This document shows, one piece after another, positions 33,624 through 41,547 of a DNA stretch of 64,000 nucleotides. The stretch's first letter is position 1. The number at the start of each line of letters is the position of its first letter. The DNA comes from an uncultured Pseudomonadota bacterium (GTDB taxonomy: Bacteria > Pseudomonadota > Gammaproteobacteria > Steroidobacterales > Steroidobacteraceae): assembly GCA_902826635.1 (NCBI GenBank), contig CADEFQ010000013.1, forward strand, positions 11,492 through 75,491, written 5' to 3'. The notes under the pieces were generated by a model. The model searched no databases. It saw only the letters and a program-made list of their open reading frames with translations, and had not been told where the DNA came from. Both the position numbers and the translations under genes were made by a program.

Positions 33624-33761
33624 GTGGCTCGTCCTCCGGCGGGGAGCGTAGCACGGGGGTCGTGACGATCCACTTCCGGCTGGCGCGTTCTACCCACTAA
33701 GTCGCGTACCAGAACGCCGGTGGCACGCCTGCGCAAAGTGACCGGTGAACTGGGGATAGCA

Positions 33762-33787
33762 GGAAGGCCCTCTTGCGAGGGCCTTCC
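33762..33787 (-). terminator. Terminator after major capsid gene
   Basis: A perfect 11-bp stem (GGAAGGCCCTC and its complement) with a 4-base loop, 25 bases after the capsid stop codon. The compact shape is typical of an intrinsic terminator although the T-tract is weak. The rest of the 188-base gap (33624-33811) shows nothing else I can name. Confidence 0.75.
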
Positions 33788-33811
33788 GTAATCGCTTCCA
33801 GTGCCTGAGGG

Positions 33812-35329
33812 CTACGCGCCCCAGAGCGGGGTGAAGTACGACGGGCCGGAGCGGGTCGTGACACCACCGCCAGCCACGAAGTACGGGTCGTCGGGGAACG
33901 GCGACCGGGTGTACTGGAGCGGCATGGCGACCACGTTCTGGAGTCGCCCGGCAAGCCATGGCGTCCGCAGGATCAGCCGCGGCTCGATCTTGGTCTGCCA
34001 GTTGAAGCACCAGATGGACCGGCGCGTGGTCGTGATCCACGGACCATCGACCGTGTAGGCGCCGGGCTCCAGCCCGGCGATCGCCGAGCGGATGTCCGGG
34101 TTGGAGTAGTCGAAGTGCTCCAGATAGGTGACCGCGCGGCCACCGAGGATGGACATCGGGATCAGGTAGATGTCCGAGGCGAACGCCCCGTTGGGCACGT
34201 TCCCGGAGCCCGTGCCACCCGACGTGCTCGTCTGCATCGGGATGCCGTCATCGAACACGACCTCGACCTGCTGGTCGTCGATCATGAGGTAGCGGCCCTC
34301 GCGCATCGCGATGCGGAGCTTGGTCTGCTCGTCGCCGGAGACGAGGAGGCGGGCCGCCTCGTTGTCGCCGAACGAGCACCGGTAGGTGAGGTAGGCGCAG
34401 GGCCACACCGCACTCACCTCGTAGAACAGTTCCTCGCGCATGACCAGCACCCAGCGGACCGGGGTGACGCCGGTGCGCTCGGCGAGCGAGCGACGCGTGC
34501 GGAAGATGTACGTGAGGGCGTTGACCAGATCGGAGCCCGCCGTCGCCACGTCGGCGTAGTCGAAGTCCTTGACATCGCTGTCGATGGACGGGCAGGACGT
34601 GTTGGTGAGCACGTCCGCGTGCCCCGTGTTGACGAGGATGGGGAACGAGGTGAGTTCCCGGTAGGCGTCGCCGTTATTGTTCGCGGGGTTGCCCGTCCAC
34701 AACTGGCGGGAGAGCAGGCGGTGGAGGGAGACACCAAGCTCCCACATTCGCTGGGCCACCTCGTTCTGGAGGAGGTTGCCCGGCGTCCCCTGCGCGGCGG
34801 GACCGGAGAGGAAGGCGGCGCTGTCCGCGAGCGGCGTGCCGACGAGCCGAAGGTCCATCGGGTCCGAGCGGTCGGTGCGCTGGCCCAGCCGGTTGATCTC
34901 CAGTTCCGGGGTGGCGCGCTCGTAGCGCGCGAACACCGAGGAGAGCATGCAGGCCGAGAGGATGCCCGCGGTCGGCGCCGGGTCACATACCTCGGTCTTT
35001 TCGGCGCCGGAGTCGTCGCCGACGCCGGTGATCACCGAGAAGAGCGGGTTGGTGTCGCGCGCGGGCCGCACGGGAAGCTGCCCGAGGATGCCCTTCGCCC
35101 CCACCACCGTGTGGAACACGTCGGGGTCGACCCCCGGGTAGGAGAGGAGGCCGCCGGGGCCGTGGATGTAGCCGGTGCTCGTCGGCGTGCCCGACGCGTC
35201 GTGCTTGTAGCCGCGGGCAAGCGACTTGACTCCCAGTCGCTCCTCCAGCCGCTGTGACATGCGGTCGAGGAACCGATCCATGGAGTCGTCGGCGCCCTGC
35301 TGCGCGGTGGCGAGAGGAGCAGTGACCAT
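33812..35329 (-). CDS. Major capsid protein
   Basis: 505 residues; ATG at 35329 with GGAAG upstream. Position after the protease/scaffold gene, size, abundance signals (own terminator) and the pattern of an N-terminal helical arm (MDRFLDRMSQRLEERLGV), a long mixed domain with VRWVLVMREELFYEVSAVW, and a C-terminal beta section with MSILGGRAVTYLEHFDYSN fit an HK97-fold major capsid protein. No named motif proves it. It would form the icosahedral shell. Confidence 0.75.
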   Translation of the reverse strand: MVTAPLATAQQGADDSMDRFLDRMSQRLEERLGVKSLARGYKHDASGTPTSTGYIHGPGGLLSYPGVDPDVFHTVVGAKGILGQLPVRPARDTNPLFSVITGVGDDSGAEKTEVCDPAPTAGILSACMLSSVFARYERATPELEINRLGQRTDRSDPMDLRLVGTPLADSAAFLSGPAAQGTPGNLLQNEVAQRMWELGVSLHRLLSRQLWTGNPANNNGDAYRELTSFPILVNTGHADVLTNTSCPSIDSDVKDFDYADVATAGSDLVNALTYIFRTRRSLAERTGVTPVRWVLVMREELFYEVSAVWPCAYLTYRCSFGDNEAARLLVSGDEQTKLRIAMREGRYLMIDDQQVEVVFDDGIPMQTSTSGGTGSGNVPNGAFASDIYLIPMSILGGRAVTYLEHFDYSNPDIRSAIAGLEPGAYTVDGPWITTTRRSIWCFNWQTKIEPRLILRTPWLAGRLQNVVAMPLQYTRSPFPDDPYFVAGGGVTTRSGPSYFTPLWGA

Positions 35330-35389
35330 TTGAGGCTTCCTTGCCTGTTCACTCGTCCTTCGTGGGCGAGTCTAAATCACGGAAGGGGT

Positions 35390-36934
35390 CTATGCACCTG
35401 CCCCGTTGACCACGGGCGCCGAATGGAGCCCCTGCATGTACGGGGCGAGCCACGCGGGCGAGCCCGACTCCTCCGGCTCCGGGTCCACCCGGGCCTTCAC
35501 GGCGTCGACAAGCTCCCGCGGGATGACGTTGGCGGGCGACTCGCTGGCCGCCTTCGCGTCCGTGACGCCCACGCGGGGCCGGATGGCGCTCGCGATGCTG
35601 TCGAGGAAGCTGCGCTCGGCGTGCTCCGCGAGCGCCTTGTGGCCCGCCTCCAGCACGTCCATGCGCTCGACGAGCGGCGTCATCGCGCGCCCGATCGCCG
35701 CTTCCAGCAGGTTCACGAACTGCGCTTCCTTCGACCCTTCGTCCGTCGGAAGCGGCGCGGCGGCGGCGACACCGGGAGTGTCGAGGGGCTGCGTGGGCTG
35801 CCCGTCGACCGGGGTGTCAAGCGCACCGGGCTCGGCGGCAGCAGGCGCAGCGTCGCCCCCACCGTCGCCAGCCTCCCCAGTGACACCGGGTTCACCGCCA
35901 TCGCCGTCCCCCTCCGCCGCGGGCTCACCCGACGGCGCCTCTTCCCCTGCCGGGGGAGCGGACTCTTCCGCGACGGCCTCGGCGACGGGTGGCGTCTCGT
36001 CCTTGAAGGACTCGGCCACTGCCTTGAAGTCGATGCCCTCTTCGCTTGCCTGCTTCGCGAGCGTGGCGATGCGGGACTCCACGTCCGCCATGCGCTCCTC
36101 GCCCAGCATGTCGACGAGGAACGTGCGCTGCTTCGTCGAGATGGTCATGTCGTCGGCCTCCCTGCCGGTGAACACGAGCCCGCCATCGGTCAGCGGGTTC
36201 GCTGCCGCATCCAGCGGCAGGATCGAGATCTCGAAATCGCGGTACCAGTCGAACTCGCGGTCGAGTCGATCGAGCATGTGGTACTTGAAGCCGTGGGAGC
36301 ACCCCAGCGAGGCGGACTTACCCGCCTCGACGAGCCGGTCGGCCACGTCCTCGAACCCCGGGAGGAACGTCCCGGATGCCACCATGAAACCGTGGTCCGC
36401 GTCGTACGCGACCACATCGGCCTTGCCCACCGGGTAGGGGACGTGCCAGAGACGCAGGTCGGGGTAGTCCCCCGATGCGTCCACGTACGCCTCGTAATCC
36501 TTGTGGGCCGCGTCCTTGAAGATCTCCTGATCGCGGTCGCGGTACTTGTTCGCGTGCACCGTGATCCAGCGCGTCTGGCCCGTGCGGTCCTTCGATGCGG
36601 TGAACGTCCCGGCCATGCCGGTCGCGGAGGGAAGCTCCGGGCGCGCGATCGCCTGCACGGCGGCGCGCAGCGCCTTGAACGCTTCCTCCGGGTTGGCCGC
36701 GGCGTCGGTGGTGCGCTCGCTGTACTCGGCCACCAGCGTCGACATTTTGGCCGCCTTCTCGGCGGCGCTGATCTCCTGCTGGCGGATGTTGTCGAGCAGC
36801 ATGTCGAACTGGAAGTTGACGTGCGCGACGGCATCGATGCGGTCCTGCTGGGCGTGCCAGCGGTCAAGCTCGGTGAAGCTGGTCGCTCCGCCCGCGTACT
36901 GCCACGGCGCCCCGACCTCAACGACATCCATCAT
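35390..36934 (-). CDS. Prohead protease-scaffold fusion
   Basis: 514 residues from the ATG at 36934. Residues about 110-270 look like a prohead protease: LRLWHVPYPVGKADVV supplies a candidate His, and KSASLGCSHGFKY at about 225 a candidate Ser, followed by DFEISILPLDAAANPL. From about 330 the protein is acidic and low in complexity, then ends in helices (LVERMDVLEAGHKALAEHAE), as expected for a scaffold domain removed during maturation. It directly precedes the capsid gene, which is the usual order. Confidence 0.7.
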   Translation of the reverse strand: MMDVVEVGAPWQYAGGATSFTELDRWHAQQDRIDAVAHVNFQFDMLLDNIRQQEISAAEKAAKMSTLVAEYSERTTDAAANPEEAFKALRAAVQAIARPELPSATGMAGTFTASKDRTGQTRWITVHANKYRDRDQEIFKDAAHKDYEAYVDASGDYPDLRLWHVPYPVGKADVVAYDADHGFMVASGTFLPGFEDVADRLVEAGKSASLGCSHGFKYHMLDRLDREFDWYRDFEISILPLDAAANPLTDGGLVFTGREADDMTISTKQRTFLVDMLGEERMADVESRIATLAKQASEEGIDFKAVAESFKDETPPVAEAVAEESAPPAGEEAPSGEPAAEGDGDGGEPGVTGEAGDGGGDAAPAAAEPGALDTPVDGQPTQPLDTPGVAAAAPLPTDEGSKEAQFVNLLEAAIGRAMTPLVERMDVLEAGHKALAEHAERSFLDSIASAIRPRVGVTDAKAASESPANVIPRELVDAVKARVDPEPEESGSPAWLAPYMQGLHSAPVVNGAGA

Positions 36935-36994
36935 CGGCGGCCCCCTTATGCCCCTACCGGGCATGAGGGTACACCGATCAGCAGTTTCAGCGTG

Positions 36995-37465
36995 CTAGAG
37001 GGAGCGGCGGCGGAGGCGTGGGTCCTGCTGGGTGATGATGCGCACGACCACCCCCTCGTGCTCCGCCCAGCGGCGCTGCGCGACCTCCGTGATGTTCGGC
37101 CAGTTCCGCGCCGCCATGACGGGCGTCTGCCGCGCACCCTCGGGGCCATCCGGCGGACCCTGCACGTAGACGGCGTACTCCGTGAGGTTGACCATCTCGA
37201 CGCGCCGCTCCGTCCCGCGCCGCACGGTGCGAAGCGAGGAGGGGAGTCGCCAGCCGCGGCCCAGCGTGCCGGTGCGTCGCCCCCCGGCGCGCGGCCCCGT
37301 GCGCGGGGGACGGCTCGTCCACGGCTGCGCCGGGGGGTAGTTGGCGAGGTCGTTGATCACGTCCCGCGCGAATCCGAGCGCGCCGATCTGCGCCTCGACA
37401 AGCTCCATCGTGTTGTCCGCCATCGGGAGGCGGGATGGCTGGATCGCGATCAGGCGCAGGGGCAT
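36995..37465 (-). CDS. Small head protein, HK97 gp10-like
   Basis: 156 residues; ATG at 37465. The block TEYAVYVQGPPDGPEGARQTPVMAARNW resembles the NxxxYAxYVxxG...Q.xxxxxxxW segment of HK97 gp10-type and related head-tail proteins, and the basic TGTLGRGWRLP region precedes it. It lies just upstream of the protease. Hairpin ATGCCC/GGGCAT at 36949-36965 follows the gene. Confidence 0.5.
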   Translation of the reverse strand: MPLRLIAIQPSRLPMADNTMELVEAQIGALGFARDVINDLANYPPAQPWTSRPPRTGPRAGGRRTGTLGRGWRLPSSLRTVRRGTERRVEMVNLTEYAVYVQGPPDGPEGARQTPVMAARNWPNITEVAQRRWAEHEGVVVRIITQQDPRLRRRSL

Positions 37466-37479
37466 GACGCGATCCTAGC

Positions 37480-37656
37480 TCACCGCACCGCCAGCAAGAG
37501 GGCGACGGTCGCGACCAGCCCGAGCAGCACGGGGAGCAGGAACGCGGTGACGTTCCCCCACCAGTGGGACCCCACCGGGTGTCCCAGATCGGCCATGCAG
37601 GAGTCGCAGAGCGCGATCCCGCGGGCTCCGAGCGGCCCATTGCAGCGCACGCACAT
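37480..37656 (-). CDS. Small zinc-ribbon membrane protein
   Basis: 58 residues; ATG at 37656 in a TGATG overlap. CVRC and CDSC motifs at the start form a likely zinc ribbon; the second half is one membrane span (TAFLLPVLLGLVATVALLLAV). Unknown function. Confidence 0.6.
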   Translation of the reverse strand: MCVRCNGPLGARGIALCDSCMADLGHPVGSHWWGNVTAFLLPVLLGLVATVALLLAVR

Positions 37657-37925
37657 CACTCCGGATCTCCAATCAAGCGCACGGGCTTTCGGGGCTTCAC
37701 GACGGTGCTGAGCGGCGCGCCGTCCGAGAAGCGGTGCTGGGCGCCAGCCACGTCGGGCGCCACCCGCTCTGGCCGCCCGTCGTCCGCGCAGGGGGAGCAG
37801 CGCCACACCACCCGGGCGGACGCCCCGACCGTCTCCACCGTCCCCACGTGCGCCGCCCGGGGATGGCCGCATGGCACACCCCCGGCGGCGAACCGGGCGC
37901 CGACGATCACCGCGCAGCTATCCAC
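37656..37925 (-). CDS. Hypothetical protein
   Basis: 89 residues from a GTG at 37925 that overlaps the previous gene. Contains CGHP and CSPC, which could form a zinc site with residues between, and a basic end (VVKPRKPVRLIGDPE). The ATG-less start is uncertain. Confidence 0.5.
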   Translation of the reverse strand: MDSCAVIVGARFAAGGVPCGHPRAAHVGTVETVGASARVVWRCSPCADDGRPERVAPDVAGAQHRFSDGAPLSTVVKPRKPVRLIGDPE

Positions 37926-39117
37926 CGGCGCCTTCGTAGATCAGGCGCAGGCCGTCCAGCCGCTCGATCGCCTCCCGCAACTGGTCGTACTCGCGGGTCA
38001 ACTCCGCCTCCCGCTCACGGACCGCGACCAGTTCGTCCGACACGGTGCGGTACCGGGCGCGCAGCGCGGTGAGCGCATCGGCCACGGCGGGGACCGCGTA
38101 GTCCGGCTCCCGGTTCAGCTTCTCGACCACCGCTGCCTCTTCCACTCGTTCCACTGGTTCCGCGACCGGTTCCCTATCTGGTTCTCGCGCCACCCCCACT
38201 GGTTCCGCGACCGGTTCCGGGCGGGGCCGCGGGTCGATGCGGTCCGGCCAGTCCCCCGGCTCGGCGTCCGGTGGCGCGTTCCGAAGCGGGATGCCCAGCG
38301 CCGCGAGGACGAGGTAGAGCATCCAGTTGGACTTCCAGCCGTACCGCTCCACGATGTCGTGCGTGTGACGCGTCTGGTAGCTCAGCAGGAACGTCTCGCG
38401 CTTCAGGCCCAGCCGGTCGATCTCCAGAAACGCCCGGCGCTTCGCTTCCTCACCGGCGTTATTCCATGCCCGGTTGGGCACGATCTCGTCACCGTTGGGG
38501 CCGCGCGGTGGATTGTGCAGCGCCGCGGAGAGACGCTGCGCGATCTCCGCCTTGGGCATCCCCCGGTTCGCGTCCACGAACTTGCCGTCCGCGAGGCTGG
38601 GGTCGCGGGCCACCTCCTCCAGCATCACAAAGGAAGAGGCGACGAGCGCGGCGTACTTCGCCGGGTCGAATGGCTTGCGGGCCGTCAGGTAGAGGTCGAT
38701 GCAGAGGCGCCGCACCTCCGCGTCCGTGAGCCCCAGTTTCAGCACGTCCCCGTAGGGGACCGTCTCGTCCATCCAGAGCGTCGAGAACTCATGACGGGCT
38801 AGATTGACGCGCTTCAGGATCGCGTCTGTGTCCGCCACGCCCGCCGGGAGCAGTGGACTTCGCCCCGCGGTTGGGGCGGGTGGAGCGGGTGCCTCCGGCT
38901 GGGAGGCAGCATGAATCGCCGCCTCCACCTCGTCGTATCCGATCTCGGGCTTCAGCCGGTGGTTGCTCTTGTGGATGGGGTGACGCTCGTACCGGGTGAG
39001 CGCCCGGTCCGTGAATGGTGCCTCCGGGTGGAGGCGCCGCAGCGCCGCGGCCATGTCCTCGAAGGAGACGCCGAGTGCTTCACGGATATGGCGCAGCGTC
39101 TCTCGCTGTCTGTTCAT
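37918..39117 (-). CDS. XRE-like helix-turn-helix protein with coiled coil
   Basis: 399 residues; ATG at 39117 after GGAAGGACGAGGG. Residues 6-45 (LRHIREALGVSFEDMAAALRRL, then FTDRALTRYERH) look like a Cro/CI-type helix-turn-helix. A central helical domain (about 100-270) is followed by a Pro/Glu-rich repeat (EPVAEPVGVAREPDREPVAE) and a C-terminal coiled coil (VREREAELTREYDQLREAI). A DNA-binding, oligomeric protein; no family name. It has a leader hairpin of the regulon type. Confidence 0.65.
   Translation of the reverse strand: MNRQRETLRHIREALGVSFEDMAAALRRLHPEAPFTDRALTRYERHPIHKSNHRLKPEIGYDEVEAAIHAASQPEAPAPPAPTAGRSPLLPAGVADTDAILKRVNLARHEFSTLWMDETVPYGDVLKLGLTDAEVRRLCIDLYLTARKPFDPAKYAALVASSFVMLEEVARDPSLADGKFVDANRGMPKAEIAQRLSAALHNPPRGPNGDEIVPNRAWNNAGEEAKRRAFLEIDRLGLKRETFLLSYQTRHTHDIVERYGWKSNWMLYLVLAALGIPLRNAPPDAEPGDWPDRIDPRPRPEPVAEPVGVAREPDREPVAEPVERVEEAAVVEKLNREPDYAVPAVADALTALRARYRTVSDELVAVREREAELTREYDQLREAIERLDGLRLIYEGAGG
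38151..38218. repeat. In-frame direct repeat in gene 37918-39117
   Basis: The sequence CCACTGGTTCCGCGACCGG (continuing GTTCC) occurs twice about 48 bases apart, encoding the duplicated EPVAEPV segment of the protein. It is a likely site for copy-number change. Confidence 0.6.
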
Positions 39118-39132
39118 CCCTCGTCCTTCCGA

Positions 39133-39150
39133 CCCCGCCTCACCGCGGGG
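39133..39150 (-). promoter_or_regulatory. Leader hairpin without promoter, loop GGTGAG
   Basis: Minus strand CCCCGC, GGTGAG, GCGGGG: the stem strands are G/C swapped relative to the common version while the loop is unchanged. It precedes the ribosome site of the gene at 37918-39117. Confidence 0.75.
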
Positions 39151-39152
39151 AG

Positions 39153-39566
39153 CTAGTTGGCTGAGCGCTCCGCCAGCGGGACGCCCTTGTAGTACGCCGC
39201 GGCGCACTCGCGCGAGTGGAAGATCTTGCCCGTGTAGCCCCGGGAGGCACGCTGGGAGTTCAGCGCGCTTTTCAGCCGCCTCACCATCACGTCACACCCG
39301 GCGCACTTGACCTCGATGTACTGGGGCTTGCGGGGGGAGCATCGCGCGCAGATGCCCGTCTGGACGCGCGTGCTTCGGTTGCACTGTCTGCACTTCCGCA
39401 CCGGCGCCCGGGACTCTCGCTCGTACCCCAGCCGGTTCGCCACTGTGAACACCAGTTGCCGCGACACGCCGACCTCGCGCGCCACCTCGGCGGCGGCCCC
39501 GTAGGGGAGCCGCTTGTCCGGGTAGCGCTCCAGCAGCGCCTCGACCTCGCTTGTCTTACCTGCCAT
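39153..39566 (-). CDS. Helix-turn-helix and zinc-finger DNA-binding protein
   Basis: 137 residues; ATG with GGAAGGGGACGG upstream. Residues 20-48 (GAAAEVAREVGVSRQLVFTVANRLGY) are a helix-turn-helix. Three Cys pairs follow: CRQC, CARC and CAGC, then CAAAYY at the end. Such a combination suggests a specific DNA-binding factor, for example an activator of late genes or the regulon repressor. No family name. Confidence 0.7.
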   Translation of the reverse strand: MAGKTSEVEALLERYPDKRLPYGAAAEVAREVGVSRQLVFTVANRLGYERESRAPVRKCRQCNRSTRVQTGICARCSPRKPQYIEVKCAGCDVMVRRLKSALNSQRASRGYTGKIFHSRECAAAYYKGVPLAERSAN

Positions 39567-39584
39567 CCGTCCCCTTCCTCTCGG

Positions 39585-39734
39585 TCATGCCGGGAATCCA
39601 CGTCCTGAGTGCTTGCACACGCAGCAACCGCGCTCCAGCCAGTAGATGCAATGCCGTCCGCGCCCGGCGTCATGCGTGCGCTTCGAGAGCCAGTGGCGGA
39701 AGCCACGGATCGTGCGCGCCAGCGCTCGACTCAT
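39585..39734 (-). CDS. Tiny basic protein
   Basis: 49 residues; ATG at 39734 in an ATGA overlap. Basic (RTIRGFRHWLSKRTHDAGRG) with HCIYWLERGCCVCKH near the end, a possible zinc site. Unknown. Confidence 0.5.
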   Translation of the reverse strand: MSRALARTIRGFRHWLSKRTHDAGRGRHCIYWLERGCCVCKHSGRGFPA

Positions 39735-39862
39735 CTCGCCCCCTTCTGCTCCGCCCGGCGCCGGATCGCGTTCGCGGCGTGTTGCCACGAGCGCCCGTGC
39801 ACCGGGTGCCGCTTGCGGCGGCGCTCCTCGCGGACCTCTCGCTTGCGCGTGCGGTCGATCAC
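39731..39862 (-). CDS. Tiny very basic protein
   Basis: 43 residues from a GTG in a GTGA overlap with the gene before, and ATGA overlap at its end. Over 40 percent Arg/Lys/His (RTRKREVREERRRKRHPVHG). It could bind nucleic acid. Coupling on both sides supports it being real. Confidence 0.5.
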   Translation of the reverse strand: MIDRTRKREVREERRRKRHPVHGRSWQHAANAIRRRAEQKGAR

Positions 39863-40329
39863 TGAACCCACTCCGTCTCTCCGACTCGATCCACCGCGTG
39901 GAAGAGCCCTCCCGGCAGCATGTCGTACCGCCTGCATCGGATGAGCCCCATCTGCTGGGGCGGCGGGGCCGTGGGATGCACCGCGATGGGCGTGGCGTGC
40001 TCGCGCTCCACGTCCAGCGACCGGTACTGCCGGTGCGTCCCGCTCACAAACGGGCAGACCTGCATCGCGTAGCGCGCGCACTCCGGGTGCATGGGGCCGT
40101 CCCGGAACAGACCCGCCTCCAGCGAGTGCGGCCCGCCGATAAAGGCTGCCTCACCCCGCATCCGCTTGCCGCACATGCCGCACTGGCGCGCCTTGCCGAG
40201 CGCCACGCTCAGTTCGTGATTCAGGCTGGCGAAGTCCGGGGTGCCATTCCGGTCCCACACCACGTTCATCGGGACGGGCATGCCGTGCCAGAGCGGCCTA
40301 TCCCGCAGCGCGCGGGGAATCTCCGTCAC
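39859..40329 (-). CDS. Conserved phage zinc protein
   Basis: 156 residues, GTG start in a GTGA overlap. CGMCGKRMRGEAAFIGGPHS, then DGPMHPECARYAMQVCPF, form the core of a small Cys/His-rich family I recall from phages of high-GC Gram-positive hosts, without known function. The end (RCRRYDMLPGGLFHAV) may contact RNA or protein. Confidence 0.65.
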   Translation of the reverse strand: MTEIPRALRDRPLWHGMPVPMNVVWDRNGTPDFASLNHELSVALGKARQCGMCGKRMRGEAAFIGGPHSLEAGLFRDGPMHPECARYAMQVCPFVSGTHRQYRSLDVEREHATPIAVHPTAPPPQQMGLIRCRRYDMLPGGLFHAVDRVGETEWVQ

Positions 40330-40568
40330 GCCGCACCGGCCTCAATGAACCGCCCGGGGCGGTTCTCCACCGAGGCCAGCACACCGGGGTCGTCCTCGTA
40401 GACAAGGATCCCCTCGGTGAGCCCGTCTACGAGCAGCACGGTCCACGCGTGCGCCGCGAAATCCGTGTCGATCACGCGGCGTGGGGCGGGGTAGCCCCGG
40501 TCGCCCGCCACGTCGGCAGCACGCTCCTGCGCCTGCCTCGCGAAGTCCGCATCGATCAGCTTCACCAT
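40326..40568 (-). CDS. Hypothetical protein under promoter P3
   Basis: 80 residues; ATG at 40568 after GAAGGACGAGCCCG. Short beta-rich protein (WTVLLVDGLTEGILVYEDDPG). First gene behind the leftward promoter P3; unknown function. Confidence 0.65.
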   Translation of the reverse strand: MVKLIDADFARQAQERAADVAGDRGYPAPRRVIDTDFAAHAWTVLLVDGLTEGILVYEDDPGVLASVENRPGRFIEAGAA

Positions 40569-40588
40569 CGGGCTCGTCCTTCCCTTGC

Positions 40589-40604
40589 GCGGCCTCACTG
40601 CCGC
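40589..40604 (-). promoter_or_regulatory. 5' leader hairpin, loop AGTGAG
   Basis: Minus strand GCGGC, AGTGAG, GCCGC. Two stem positions differ from the common copy with compensating changes on the other side. Confidence 0.75.
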
Positions 40605-40610
40605 ACACGG

Positions 40611-40640
40611 AGACTACACGGTTGGCGTGCACCTCGTCAA
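40611..40640 (-). promoter_or_regulatory. Regulon promoter P3
   Basis: TTGACG (40635-40640), 18-base spacer, TAGTCT (40611-40616) on the minus strand. Divergent from P4, with one operator between them. Confidence 0.75.
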
Positions 40641-40646
40641 CTACCA

Positions 40647-40659
40647 TGCCATGTTGTCA
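40647..40659. promoter_or_regulatory. 13-bp operator shared by divergent P3 and P4
   Basis: TGCCATGTTGTCA, one mismatch from a perfect palindrome, lies 6 bases from the -35 of P3 and 7 bases from the -35 of P4. A single bound protein could act on both promoters. Confidence 0.75.
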
Positions 40660-40666
40660 TGGTGTG

Positions 40667-40695
40667 TTGACAGTCGTGCGGCACTATGTTAGTCT
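40667..40695 (+). promoter_or_regulatory. Regulon promoter P4
   Basis: TTGACA (40667-40672), 17-base spacer, TAGTCT (40690-40695), the best -35 of the set. It starts the plus-strand island 40739-43009. Confidence 0.8.
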
Positions 40696-40706
40696 CCGTG
40701 TGCTGG

Positions 40707-40722
40707 GGGGGAGTGAGCCCCC
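40707..40722 (+). promoter_or_regulatory. 5' leader hairpin, loop AGTGAG
   Basis: GGGGG, AGTGAG, CCCCC between P4 and the GGAAGGACGA of the first gene. Again the loop is conserved and the stem is not. Confidence 0.7.
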
Positions 40723-40738
40723 GAGGAAGGACGAGGCG

Positions 40739-40993
40739 ATGGTGAACCTGCCGGACCTGCGCACTGTTGGAGACACGTTCGACCTCGACGACGGGGTATC
40801 GGTGGACGTGGCCGATCTCCACGGGAGCGGGCGCGAGTACCGCGCCTACGCGCCACGCGGCCACGTGTGGGCGGGGACGGAGAACCACGTGCGAGTCGTG
40901 CTGGGCTCCCGAGAGTTGCACCGCCTGCTGGCGGACGGCTACGAGCCCTGCCCGGACGCAGGGGCGGGCTGCAACGCCTGCGACGACGAGTAG
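40739..40993 (+). CDS. Hypothetical protein, first gene of plus island
   Basis: 84 residues; ATG after GAGGAAGGACGAGGCG. Beta-rich with an acidic, Cys-containing tail (EPCPDAGAGCNACDDE) that could bind one metal. No family recognised. First gene behind P4. Confidence 0.65.
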   Translation: MVNLPDLRTVGDTFDLDDGVSVDVADLHGSGREYRAYAPRGHVWAGTENHVRVVLGSRELHRLLADGYEPCPDAGAGCNACDDE

Positions 40994-41001
40994 GGGAACA
41001 T

Positions 41002-41019
41002 GCGCCCGGTGAGGGGTGC
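41002..41019 (+). promoter_or_regulatory. Leader hairpin without promoter, loop GGTGAG
   Basis: GCGCCC, GGTGAG, GGGTGC: a 6-bp stem with one G-U pair, directly followed by GGAAGGACGG of the gene at 41034. It lies inside an operon, 16 bases after the preceding stop codon. Confidence 0.7.
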
Positions 41020-41033
41020 TGGAAGGACGGACC

Positions 41034-41462
41034 GTGACCACCGACAAGTTTGACCGCATCTATGGAGCCCTCGAAGGGCTCCCGGGGCACCGGATGACCC
41101 GGCCCTCGACGGTGATGGACAGCCTGCCCATCGTGGGGAACGTGACGACCTACGTGGTGCAATCCGTGCGCCACGAGGAGGGAGTGCTGACGTTCCTCCA
41201 GATCGTCGATGACGACGGGCGCGCCCGGCTGATTCTCCCCGACAAGGTGAGCGCGGCGATCGCCGGGCAGCGCGAACGGCTCTTCGACCGCAGCACCCCG
41301 GACAGCCGGGCACGCAAGGCACGCCAGCGCGCCCTAGCCCAGAAGCGGAGCGACGACCACCGCAAGGGGAAGCACGACCCGGGCGCCCGCCGTGCGGCGG
41401 GGCTCCCCGAGCGCATGCGGGGATGCCCGCTCTGCGCTGCTGGCATCCGAGGCGTCGCCTAA
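41034..41462 (+). CDS. Hypothetical protein
   Basis: 142 residues from the GTG at 41034, placed by GGAAGGACGGACC. N-terminal beta-rich half (TTYVVQSVRHEEGVLTFLQIV) followed by a basic region (RARKARQRALAQKRSDDHRK) and a CPLC motif near the end. The central DDDGRARLILPDKV segment is common in small high-GC phage proteins. Function unknown. Confidence 0.65.
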   Translation: MTTDKFDRIYGALEGLPGHRMTRPSTVMDSLPIVGNVTTYVVQSVRHEEGVLTFLQIVDDDGRARLILPDKVSAAIAGQRERLFDRSTPDSRARKARQRALAQKRSDDHRKGKHDPGARRAAGLPERMRGCPLCAAGIRGVA

Positions 41463-41489
41463 GCTCCGAGCAGCGCGGTACGCTGCCGC

Positions 41490-41528
41490 CGCCGGGGGTT
41501 GGGTACGGCGCACGGCCCGCCCCCGGCG
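41490..41528 (+). promoter_or_regulatory. Leader hairpin before gene 41548
   Basis: A perfect 9-bp inverted repeat (CGCCGGGGG and CCCCCGGCG) with a 21-base loop lies just before GGAAGGACGAAACCG. A smaller hairpin (41470-41486) precedes it. The loop does not have the GTGAG motif, so this is a different element or an attenuator. Confidence 0.5.
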
Positions 41529-41547
41529 AACTGGAAGGACGAAACCG

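Noticed and set aside
35330..37711. Long plus-strand open frame (793 codons)
   Set aside because: Shadow of the protease/scaffold gene and its neighbours; it crosses three well-supported minus-strand genes and has no ribosome site.
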